NCBI GenBank assembly: GCA_964462125.1
Contig: CAYWXT010000041.1
Span: 1 to 29,456 of the forward strand
Direction of reading: 5' to 3'
DNA from: JAWLFY01 sp964462125
Lineage (GTDB): Bacteria > Planctomycetota > Planctomycetia > Pirellulales > Pirellulaceae
DNA length: 29,456 nt
Shown: in pieces, positions 9,297 through 16,254 of the stretch
How the letters are laid out: every line of letters begins with the position of its first letter
Position numbering within the stretch: position 1 is the first letter of the stretch
The notes under the pieces: model-generated
Seen by the model: the letters and a program-made list of their open reading frames with translations, nothing else
Database searches by the model: none
What the model was told of the DNA's origin: nothing
Program-made: the position numbers and the translations under genes

Positions 9297-9301
9297 AAAG
9301 G
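9297..9301 (+). promoter_or_regulatory. Possible ribosome binding site for the GTG start at 9310
   Basis: AAAGG eight bases before the GTG codon. It supports starting the protein at VFHQINSTRV rather than at the upstream ATG at 9061. Confidence 0.35.
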
Positions 9302-9309
9302 CTCTGCTC

Positions 9310-12147
9310 GTGTTCCACCAAATCAACAGCACGCGAGTTTCGATTCGCGAGTACCTTTACGATGGCAACTGGATCACGAAACCGATTCTCTTGCTGGTCG
9401 CCGTGGTGCTGAAGGCGTTTCGCATCCGCATTCCAGGTTCCACGGATATCCCTCCGGTGACGAGTCTTCGTCCCTTTCTGGTTGACGCGTCGACGGTTCC
9501 TCCGGAGTTGGCGGAGTTGCTTGAGCCGACGGTGCAGGATTTGCGGCGTCAGGGTTTTCGTGACGTCGGGTCGCTGTATATCAATGACGTCGGTCGGAAC
9601 ACGCGCTATGCTGGCCAAGTGATGCTCTCCTCCAAGGGGGACGGAATTGCCTGGGTCCGTAATCGTCTGTGGCCTCAACTTCCCCGCCATTCCCGGTTCA
9701 CGCGGGTATCGCTCTATTCGCTGTTTCGCGACGGAACGGTGGTTTCGACGACCAGCGCCGACCGGGACCTGCTCGACCCACCCCATTGGCATGTCAAGTA
9801 CTCTACCGGCGCGAATGTGGACCGCCTGCTCGATGAGCATCGACAGCATCTCCTCAATCGCACTTCCAAGGCCCCCCCACGGCAACTGGTGGTCGACGAG
9901 GCGATCGATTGTCTGGACTACGTACAAGAGGACTTCGTCAAGTTTCAAATGAGTCGCGGGGTCTTCGAGCAAGCGGCCTCGGACTCTGAGGAGATCACAA
10001 TCGCCGAGGAGACGGCACGGGAGGCGGCCGATTCGACGGTCGATCCCGCGGACTCACTGTTCGATCCGGCGGGCATGGTGGATGAGTTGCAACCGGTGAT
10101 CGAATCGGTTCGTTCGTTGGAGACGAAGCGGACGCAGTGGTTGACCAAGTTGATCATACTTTTCCTCTCCGTTGCCCTCTTTGTGACATTCGGCGCCGGT
10201 CAGTGGGGTTGGGAATTGGTGCTGTTGCTCGTGCCGATTCTCTTCGTGCACGAGATGGGCCACCTGATCGCCATGAAATGGTTCGGCTACAAGAACGTTC
10301 AAATGTTCTTCATTCCGTTTCTCGGGGCGGCGGTTAACGGGCGTCACTACCAGGTGGACGGTTGGAAGAAAGCGTTTGTCTCCTTGGCTGGGCCTTTACC
10401 AAGTATCGGCATGGGGATCGTGTTGGGGATCGTCGCCGTCGTGATCGAGTCTGACCTCTGCATGCAGGCGGCAACGTTAACGTTGATCTTGAATGCGTTG
10501 AACCTGTTACCGCTGTTGCCGTTGGACGGCGGTTGGGTCGCGCACATCACGATTTTTTCGCGATCGTCTCTCTTGGACATGATTTTCCGTGTCGGTACGA
10601 TCGCACTCGTGTTGATCGCATCGATCGCCTTCGGGGACCGGATATTGACCTACTTGGCGATCGGGATGGCGGTCGGTCTGCCGATGGTTTGGAAGACCAT
10701 GCAGGTCCGGGATTTGTTGAAGGACGATCCGCTGCCGGAAGCGACGGGCAATGAAATCCCGGAGGAGGCGATACGCCGGATCGTTTCGTTGGTGCAGCAA
10801 TCATCGCTGCCGGCGTCCAACGTCGATCAGCTGGCTGCCACGACAGTCAACGTCTACGAATCGGTTTCGATGAAGCCTCCCTCTTGGCCAGCGACGTTCG
10901 GTATTTGGGGTCTGCACGGCGGAGGGCTCGTGGCCGCCTGTCTGGGAATGCTCACACTGCAAACCGCGATGCTTTGGCGTCTCGGTTCGTTCGACGTCCC
11001 CGAACCGGTCCAGCAAAACGTGCCGCTGGATATCGCCGACGCGGAGCTGAACCTTGGTGACGGCGACGTTCCTTGCAGTGACCTTTTGATGTGGCAGTTC
11101 GCCGATCCTGCATTGGCAGAGGAGGCGGTCGAGTCACTGCCGGAGGATTGGCCGTTCACGGTCACGCGCCTCGGTTTCGTCGTCTTGAGTAGCGCCGAGG
11201 CGATTCCCGAAATCGACGCGGCACCGGCCGATGACAACGACGACTGGTCGCGCCCCGTTTCGATTCGTGAGCGGATCATGGACCAGGAACTGCAACGGAT
11301 CGAGGATGAGCGGCTTGACCGTATCGCGATGCCAACCAGGCGCCGCCGCTCGTTCGTCTCCGCGTCGGGCTATCCGGTCATCGTGGCGAGGTTTTCTACT
11401 TCGGACGAGCAGCGGCACGTCGTGAATTCCTTGTCGACGTTGCCGCCCCGCTTGGATAATCAATTCCCGGTCGCCCCCTGGTGTCCTCGCCAGCGGATCG
11501 ACCGGCAGCAAGAGAAGCTGCGGAGATTGTTGGCGATTTTGGACGGTTCCGCCCGTGAATTGCCCTGGGCGGAAGCGGCTCCAGCAGAACCGGATGAGAG
11601 GGGTCTGGAGAGCCGGACGGCAGAGGCTTTCCAGGAATGGTTGGCGGAACAAGAGAAACGACAGCAGGCGCAGCAAAAACTCCGACAGGATTGGATCGAC
11701 GAAGCACGCCGCCGCGCCGGCGGGCCCCAGGCAGCCCTACTCACCGCCTACGCCCAGTTCGAAGCCGACGTCGCCAAACACGGGGAGGATGAGCCAGCCG
11801 GAGCTGTCCTGGCGGAAAACATCCAACAGGAAGCTTTTCCGATTTTGACCGACTACTTGCGACCGTTCGACGCGGACTTGGGTTACTTGGCGCCGGGGGC
11901 GCTCGATTTTCGCTTCGGCGCCTTCGCCTCCTATGGCGGGATCGACAGGGAGTTCGACCCGGGCGCGGTGGAGAGCGAGGCTCCCTTGACGGATAACCCA
12001 TTGTCGGCGCGGATCAACGTGCGAGATACGGTTGATGCCGCGGCTGCCTTTGGCGGCATCATCGCTTGGTTGAAAAAGCAGGGCGCAACGGACGTTGACC
12101 TGCGGTATCCCGAGTTTGCGGTGGCTGACTTTGCGGTGGTTGATTGA
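9310..12147 (+). CDS. Multidomain M50 (site-2-protease-like) membrane metallopeptidase
   Basis: I start the gene at GTG 9310 (945 residues) because the upstream 83 codons are Arg/Pro-rich non-domain sequence and AAAGG precedes this GTG. The zinc site is HEMGH (H314, E315, H318), and the third ligand lies in NLLPLLPLDGGW (D406), both in the order expected of M50/S2P enzymes. Membrane segments surround them: about 278-297, 300-325, 360-385, 390-405 and 425-465, with another at about 535-552. Residues 1-270 form a soluble N-terminal domain with a short hydrophobic stretch at about 17-33. Residues ~560-945 form a large, charged C-terminal region with Arg/Glu/Gln-rich helical, coiled-coil-like segments (about 750-830). 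Intramembrane proteases cut membrane-anchored regulators; the substrate here is unknown. It stands alone, divergent from the heme protein and convergent with the ABC operon (22-base gap). Confidence 0.88.
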   Translation: MFHQINSTRVSIREYLYDGNWITKPILLLVAVVLKAFRIRIPGSTDIPPVTSLRPFLVDASTVPPELAELLEPTVQDLRRQGFRDVGSLYINDVGRNTRYAGQVMLSSKGDGIAWVRNRLWPQLPRHSRFTRVSLYSLFRDGTVVSTTSADRDLLDPPHWHVKYSTGANVDRLLDEHRQHLLNRTSKAPPRQLVVDEAIDCLDYVQEDFVKFQMSRGVFEQAASDSEEITIAEETAREAADSTVDPADSLFDPAGMVDELQPVIESVRSLETKRTQWLTKLIILFLSVALFVTFGAGQWGWELVLLLVPILFVHEMGHLIAMKWFGYKNVQMFFIPFLGAAVNGRHYQVDGWKKAFVSLAGPLPSIGMGIVLGIVAVVIESDLCMQAATLTLILNALNLLPLLPLDGGWVAHITIFSRSSLLDMIFRVGTIALVLIASIAFGDRILTYLAIGMAVGLPMVWKTMQVRDLLKDDPLPEATGNEIPEEAIRRIVSLVQQSSLPASNVDQLAATTVNVYESVSMKPPSWPATFGIWGLHGGGLVAACLGMLTLQTAMLWRLGSFDVPEPVQQNVPLDIADAELNLGDGDVPCSDLLMWQFADPALAEEAVESLPEDWPFTVTRLGFVVLSSAEAIPEIDAAPADDNDDWSRPVSIRERIMDQELQRIEDERLDRIAMPTRRRRSFVSASGYPVIVARFSTSDEQRHVVNSLSTLPPRLDNQFPVAPWCPRQRIDRQQEKLRRLLAILDGSARELPWAEAAPAEPDERGLESRTAEAFQEWLAEQEKRQQAQQKLRQDWIDEARRRAGGPQAALLTAYAQFEADVAKHGEDEPAGAVLAENIQQEAFPILTDYLRPFDADLGYLAPGALDFRFGAFASYGGIDREFDPGAVESEAPLTDNPLSARINVRDTVDAAAAFGGIIAWLKKQGATDVDLRYPEFAVADFAVVD

Positions 12148-12175
12148 ACCGTTGCGTTCCATTGCGGCTTCAATC
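12144..12175. terminator. Possible weak hairpin between convergent genes
   Basis: TTGAACCG and CGGCTTCAA pair with one bulged base around a 13-base loop, overlapping both stop codons of the convergent M50 and substrate-binding genes. No T-run follows it, so terminator function is uncertain. Confidence 0.25.
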
Positions 12176-13231
12176 GCTTGTTGAGGCGTACGCCTTGCCT
12201 GATTCGCGCGACGCGGACTTGAGAAACTTTGTCGTGAAGCATTCACTTGCATTCACCTTGCCGGCGCTGGAGGGATCGAGCTGTTCGATTTGCCGGACCA
12301 GCGTTTCCCAGCGCTGGGCAGTCATGGTGCCGACCGATTCAAGCGGGGCACCGTCGGGAAGGGCGAGTTCGCGTAACGCGACACTTCCAAACTGCAGCGT
12401 CTCGGCTGTCATGCCGTACTCGTTGGCTTCCAGGATCGCTTCGTTTCCGAGTTGCGGATCGGTGAGATAATTTTGCCATCCGAGCCGCGTGGCGCGGACG
12501 ACGCGGCGTACGAGTTCCGGATTCTCGCGGATCAGCGCACCGGTGGTGATGAGCACACTCGAATAGGGGTTCCAACCGAGCTCGCTGACCATCAGCGTAC
12601 GCGGCTCGACGCCCTGTTGCCGGAGCTGCAAGGGTTCGGCGAAGGAGTAGCCTTGGATCGCCATCTGGGGATCGGTGACGAGCCCGGCGACGCCGCTGTA
12701 GGCCACCTCGCGGACGTCCTCGAGCAGGCCGCGGGCGCGGAGGAAGTCCAAGAACATCCGCCCCGGTTGCCGCTGCAACGTCATTCCGGCGAGGTCCTCG
12801 AACGATTCAACGCCGCTGTCGGCGCGGACCAAAATGCATCGCGGGTGATCCTGGACCGCGGCCAGGACGGCGACGACGTCGGAACCTTCCCGACGAAAAT
12901 TCACCACGTCGTCCGCGTTGACGATCGCAAACTGGCATCGACCGAATCCGAGTTCCGGCGCGACCATGACCGCTCGCCCGCCGGGGCGGACGTTGACATG
13001 GACCCCCTCGGCCGCATAAGTCCCGTCCGCCAGCGCCTGATAAACGCCGCCATGTTCGGCCTCGGGATACCAATTCAATTGGATCGTTGCCGTCAGTGCC
13101 GTCTGGTCGGATTGATCATGCGATGTCGCCATTTTGGAATCGGATCGGCCGCATCCGGTCGTTACCGCGGCGAGACAGACGCACCAGCCTAGGATGGTCG
13201 TGAGGCGGCTTTGAAAGGGAAGGTCAAGCAT
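12170..13231 (-). CDS. ABC transporter substrate-binding protein, NMT1/THI5/SsuA-like
   Basis: This 353-residue protein starts at MLDLPFQSRL (ATG 13231). A hydrophobic leader ends at AAVTTGC; C27 could be a lipidated cysteine, although the lipobox is imperfect (Thr where Leu is usual). The mature part opens with IQLNWYPEAEHGGVYQALADG, the characteristic first strand and helix of NMT1/SsuA/ThiY-type periplasmic binding proteins. It continues with FAIVNADDVVNFR, GMTLQRQPG, and the late ECFTTKFL segment common in this group. It is the last gene of the operon, 55 bases after the permease. Substrates of this family include pyrimidine thiamine precursors, riboflavin, aliphatic sulfonates and taurine. 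No thiamine, flavin or sulfonate gene adjoins it, so the ligand is left open. Confidence 0.9.
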   Translation of the reverse strand: MLDLPFQSRLTTILGWCVCLAAVTTGCGRSDSKMATSHDQSDQTALTATIQLNWYPEAEHGGVYQALADGTYAAEGVHVNVRPGGRAVMVAPELGFGRCQFAIVNADDVVNFRREGSDVVAVLAAVQDHPRCILVRADSGVESFEDLAGMTLQRQPGRMFLDFLRARGLLEDVREVAYSGVAGLVTDPQMAIQGYSFAEPLQLRQQGVEPRTLMVSELGWNPYSSVLITTGALIRENPELVRRVVRATRLGWQNYLTDPQLGNEAILEANEYGMTAETLQFGSVALRELALPDGAPLESVGTMTAQRWETLVRQIEQLDPSSAGKVNASECFTTKFLKSASRESGKAYASTSD

Positions 13232-13286
13232 GTGGGTATCCGGGGAAATCCGTGCGATCGTCTTTCGGGGCGTCGCGTTATTTTCC

Positions 13287-14102
13287 CTAATTGGCCAGCT
13301 CATTAACACCACCGGGCCGGCTCCAGCGCCGAAGCAGGGTCGCAGCGAGCAAGCGGACCGACGCGAACAGGATGAGGCCGAGCAGGGTGGAGGCGAACAG
13401 GGCGGCCATCAAAGCATCGGTTTTCGACAGCCCCTGCCAGCCGGTCATCATCACCCCCAAGCCCTCGTAAGCCGAGCCGTTGCTGACGAAGAACTCGGCC
13501 ACGATCGCTCCCACGACGGCCAAACCGCTGCTGATCCGCATCCCCAGCACCAGGTAGGGAACCGCCGTCGGTAACTGCAGCCAAAACAGACGCTTGATCC
13601 GCCCGGCTCCGTACAGCCGGAACAGTTCATCGTGCTCTTTCGTCGCGGACGCCAGTCCCGTGGTGACGTTGTTGATGATGGGGAACAGGCAGATGATTAC
13701 CGTCGCGATCACGGTGGTGCGGAACTCATAGCCGCTCCAGATGACCAGTAGCGGGGAGATGGCGACAATGGGAACGGTTTGCAGAAAGACGATGTAGGGA
13801 AAAAACGCTCGCCGGATCGTCGCCGATTGGCTGAACAGGATCGAGATCCCCGTTCCCAGAGCGACGGCACACGCCAGGCTGATCGCAGCCGCCGCGCCGG
13901 TGACGAGCGTGCCCCACAGCAATGGTCCGCGGTGTTCCCAGCCTGCGATGGCCACTTCGAACGGCGTTGGCAGGAGAATCTTCGGTAGATCAAAGAGACG
14001 GACAGCGAGATGCCAGAGGCATCCCACGGCGACGGCGACTAACAGCACCGAGCCGGCGGAGACGAATCCGGAACGCAGACTGTTTGTGCCGCTCCCCGTC
14101 AC
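13287..14102 (-). CDS. ABC transporter permease, SsuC/TauC/ThiX-like
   Basis: This 271-residue integral membrane protein has about six hydrophobic segments: residues ~15-33, 60-85, 97-125 (YIVFLQTVPIVAISPLLVIWSGY), 130-145, 187-205 and 230-255. The conserved permease (EAA-type) loop is ASATKEHDELFRLYGAGRIKRLFWLQLPTAVPYL, at the expected place before the last segments. The start overlaps the ATPase stop by four bases (ATGA). It forms the inner-membrane channel of the importer with the ATPase before it and the binding protein after it. Length and topology are normal for the SsuC/TauC group. Confidence 0.93.
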   Translation of the reverse strand: MTGSGTNSLRSGFVSAGSVLLVAVAVGCLWHLAVRLFDLPKILLPTPFEVAIAGWEHRGPLLWGTLVTGAAAAISLACAVALGTGISILFSQSATIRRAFFPYIVFLQTVPIVAISPLLVIWSGYEFRTTVIATVIICLFPIINNVTTGLASATKEHDELFRLYGAGRIKRLFWLQLPTAVPYLVLGMRISSGLAVVGAIVAEFFVSNGSAYEGLGVMMTGWQGLSKTDALMAALFASTLLGLILFASVRLLAATLLRRWSRPGGVNELAN

Positions 14103-14866
14103 GGCTTGCCTCGCAATGCATCGCTAATGGTGCCGTAGAAGCTTGCAAACTCGGCGGTCCGGCGGAGTTCCTCCAGCCGAGGCTCCGGCAACGGGTTGTC
14201 GATCGGCTCGCCCAGCCGCCCTCGGCGCATCACGGCGATCTGATGGGCCAGCAGCACCGCCTCGCCGATGTTGTGGGTGACCAGGACCGCGGTGAACCGC
14301 CGCGCGTCCCAGAGCTCGCGGAGCAGTTGCCCCAGTTGGTTCCGCAACATGTCGTCGAGCGCAGCGAAGGGTTCGTCGAGCAACAGCACGGTCGGCGAGG
14401 TGACGAGGGCACGGGCGATCGAGACCCGCATCCGCATGCCGCCGGACAACTGATCGGGATAACGGTTCAACGCATCACCCAGCCCGACCGTTTCAAGCAT
14501 CTGCTGCGCCGCCCGTTGTTGCTCCGCCCACTCGCCGATCCCGGCCAGTTGCAGCGGCAGGGTGACGTTCTGCAGCGCCGTCCGCCATGGCAGCAGGGCT
14601 GGTTGCTGGAAGACAAACGCGATGCCACCCCGGCGGGGATCACAGGCCGGATCCATGGAGACCGTCCCCGAGGTTGTCGGCTGTAATTGAGCCAACACCC
14701 GCAGCAAGGTCGTTTTGCCACAGCCGCTGGGGCCGATCAGACCGAGGATGTGCCCGGCGGGAACGTGAAGATCGACCTGATCGACCGCCCGCACCTGGCG
14801 AGCGAATGTGACGGTTACCGACCGGCAGTGGATCGCGGAAGCAGAGAGATTCGCGACGGTCACCAT
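14099..14866 (-). CDS. ABC transporter ATP-binding protein, SsuB/TauB/ThiZ-like
   Basis: This 255-residue ATPase has every expected motif: Walker A GPSGCGKT (45-52), Q-loop FQQPALLPW (Q88), signature LSGGM (140-144), Walker B VLLLDEP (D164, E165), D-loop and switch histidine H198 in LVTHNI. The LLPWRTALQNV segment after the Q-loop is typical of the nitrate/sulfonate/taurine subfamily. It is the first gene of the importer operon and overlaps the permease start by ATGA. No Shine-Dalgarno is seen before the ATG at 14866. The 63-bp dispersed repeat lies 48-110 bases upstream, between this gene and the end of the pseudopilin operon, so any operon promoter must lie in or around that element. Confidence 0.94.
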   Translation of the reverse strand: MVTVANLSASAIHCRSVTVTFARQVRAVDQVDLHVPAGHILGLIGPSGCGKTTLLRVLAQLQPTTSGTVSMDPACDPRRGGIAFVFQQPALLPWRTALQNVTLPLQLAGIGEWAEQQRAAQQMLETVGLGDALNRYPDQLSGGMRMRVSIARALVTSPTVLLLDEPFAALDDMLRNQLGQLLRELWDARRFTAVLVTHNIGEAVLLAHQIAVMRRGRLGEPIDNPLPEPRLEELRRTAEFASFYGTISDALRGKP

Positions 14867-14903
14867 CGGTCGACACGATCGGAGGGCAGGCTAGGGATCG
14901 TGC

Positions 14904-14986
14904 GGGAAAAAAGGTGTCCGGTACCTTTTGCGAGGGACTCGCCCTCCGGGTGCTTTGCACAAAAGGTACCGGACACCATTTTTCCC
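14904..14986. repeat. Dispersed 63-bp palindromic element, copy 1 (three-way-junction fold, terminator-like)
   Basis: A perfect 16-bp stem (14914-14929 pairs with 14961-14976) contains the KpnI-type core GGTACC in each arm. It extends outward by one G:C pair, one A/A mismatch, five A:T pairs and GGG/CCC. The loop holds two small hairpins: GCGAG-gga-CTCGC (14930-14942) and GTGC-ttt-GCAC (14950-14960). Bases 14914-14976 are the exact reverse complement of 27918-27980. Because A-runs and T-runs flank the arms, a stem followed by U-run forms on both strands, as in a bidirectional intrinsic terminator. It sits between the pseudopilin operon (ends 15058) and the ABC operon (starts 14866). Confidence 0.9.
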
Positions 14987-15057
14987 GCCATTGCTAGGAC
15001 GGGCACTGCCCTACCATACCCATCGGACCCCCGGTCGTGTATAGCGGTGGCGTGAGT

Positions 15058-16254
15058 TCATTCGACCGGTTCGCTGTTGGCGTCCCGCGCCGCTTCAGCA
15101 AGGCTTTGTCCCGGTTTTAAGTCGAAGCGACGGCCCCCCGCTTCGATCGTGGCGTATCGGGAAGAGGCAGCGACCACGGTGCCTTGGACCGACCCGATTT
15201 GGAACCCGTCCCCGATGCGGAGATGTTCGGTTTCGTCACGAGTCCGCACCTTGAGCCACGCCATCCAGCCGTCCCGGCCTTCGGTCAGACCCGTCAGGAA
15301 GGTCAGCCGCGCGTCATCGAAATCGGGTTCGGGGGCCTCCTCGGGCGTTGGCTCGCTCACGCGTACCGACAGCGTCTGTTCCGCGGTGCGGCCGGGATAC
15401 CCGTTGTCGGTGGCGCGGACAAGCAGTTCATATTCTCCCGTCTCCGCCGGGGCCAGTTGCAACGATCCGCTCGCAGGATCGAGGCGGGCGAAATCGGGCG
15501 AGTCTTCCGCCAATTCGTAACTCAGGTCGTGCCCTTCGGGATCCTTGAACGAAAGAGTCGCCTCGGTCGTCTCCCCCACGATCGCCTCGATCTCCGGGCG
15601 GCCGTCGAATTGCGGTACCTGGTTTGGTGGTGCAAAGAAGTTCCGATTCAAGATGGCGTCGCGGTAGACTGCCACGTTCGAACCGACACGCCATGAGTCA
15701 TCGACCGGAGGCGGCGCGTCAGCATCGGCGGCGTTCAGGGAGACCGCATCGATGATCATCGTGAGGGCCAAGTGATCGGAACGGCTCTGACTCACCGAAA
15801 GTTCGCGGATCCGGTGCAGGTAATCCTTGGCGTAGAAACCGTGCAACAGTTCAATCAGTTCTGGCAGGTCCGCCTTCCCCGTGACCCGAAAGCTGAGCTG
15901 TTGATACAGCGGTTGGCGTTCGGAGTCCTGGACCATTTGGATACCTTGCGCGTCAACGTCGGGGTCGGCCAAGTCATACTCGTTGACCCACCCAAGCAGC
16001 CAATTCATATAGTCGCTTTGGGCACGTTCGGGGCTACTCGGCAGCGACCGTGACACGTACTCGCCCAATTGCCGATCGGCGTAGGCACCCTGCAGCAGTT
16101 GCTCCTGGAGCTTCAGTTGCTCTTCGGTCAGTGCGGCGATCCGGTTGTCACGAAACTGCAGTGCTTTCTGGTAACGGCTGAATCCCCAGTACAGGCCGAC
16201 AACCAGCAGCAGGCCGAGGACGAGGATGGCGAGGGTTCGTTCACGTTGGGTCAT
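15058..16254 (-). CDS. Pilus/type II secretion inner-membrane fusion: GspM/PilO-like + cadherin-like + GspC/PilP-like
   Basis: This 398-residue protein starts with one membrane segment (7-24, LAILVLGLLLVVGLYWGF) and a short coiled-coil (ALTEEQLKLQEQLLQG), followed by a ferredoxin-like GspM/PilO region to about residue 170. Residues ~218-302 look like a cadherin-like Ig fold: DPEGHDLSYEL, LDPASGSLQLAPAETGEYELLVRATDNGYP. The end (about 315-385) resembles the GspC/PilP homology region, with LRIGDGFQIGSVQGTVVAASSRYATIEAGGRRFDLKPGQ. It is the last gene of the operon and overlaps gspL by ATGA. It probably links the cytoplasmic GspL ring to the periplasm and, through its C-terminus, to an outer-membrane secretin encoded elsewhere. 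Assignment rests on architecture and position. Confidence 0.75.
   Translation of the reverse strand: MTQRERTLAILVLGLLLVVGLYWGFSRYQKALQFRDNRIAALTEEQLKLQEQLLQGAYADRQLGEYVSRSLPSSPERAQSDYMNWLLGWVNEYDLADPDVDAQGIQMVQDSERQPLYQQLSFRVTGKADLPELIELLHGFYAKDYLHRIRELSVSQSRSDHLALTMIIDAVSLNAADADAPPPVDDSWRVGSNVAVYRDAILNRNFFAPPNQVPQFDGRPEIEAIVGETTEATLSFKDPEGHDLSYELAEDSPDFARLDPASGSLQLAPAETGEYELLVRATDNGYPGRTAEQTLSVRVSEPTPEEAPEPDFDDARLTFLTGLTEGRDGWMAWLKVRTRDETEHLRIGDGFQIGSVQGTVVAASSRYATIEAGGRRFDLKPGQSLAEAARDANSEPVE

Larger units (their letters stand above)
9000..9309. other. Divergent intergenic region between the heme protein and the M50 protease
   Basis: This 310-base stretch separates two divergent genes. Both flanking reading frames stay open through most of it, but the encoded peptides are Arg/Pro-rich with no domain character, which fits non-coding GC-rich DNA. 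It must hold promoters for both genes. I see one -10-like hexamer for the plus-strand gene (9254-9259) and no convincing -35 for either direction. No RNA gene, riboswitch or long inverted repeat was recognised. Confidence 0.6.

Noticed and set aside
9061..9309. 83-codon N-terminal extension of the M50 protease
   Set aside because: Arg/Pro-rich sequence without domain character; a GTG at 9310 with AAAGG before it is a better start.
9000..9332. 111-codon N-terminal extension of the heme protein
   Set aside because: A convincing signal peptide begins at 8999, and the extension covers the divergent promoter region with Arg/Pro-rich translation.
12184..12195. 12-bp palindrome AGGCGTACGCCT
   Set aside because: It lies inside the coding sequence near the 3' end of the binding-protein gene and a chance palindrome is likely.
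14914..14976. Cloverleaf-like fold as a tRNA or small RNA gene
   Set aside because: The fold has a 16-bp perfect stem and two short hairpins, with no anticodon arm, T-loop or CCA-type geometry; exact duplication fits a repeat better.
14867..15057. TPP, FMN or other riboswitch before the ABC operon
   Set aside because: No conserved riboswitch core was seen; the only structure is the dispersed palindromic element, which also occurs next to an unrelated gene.
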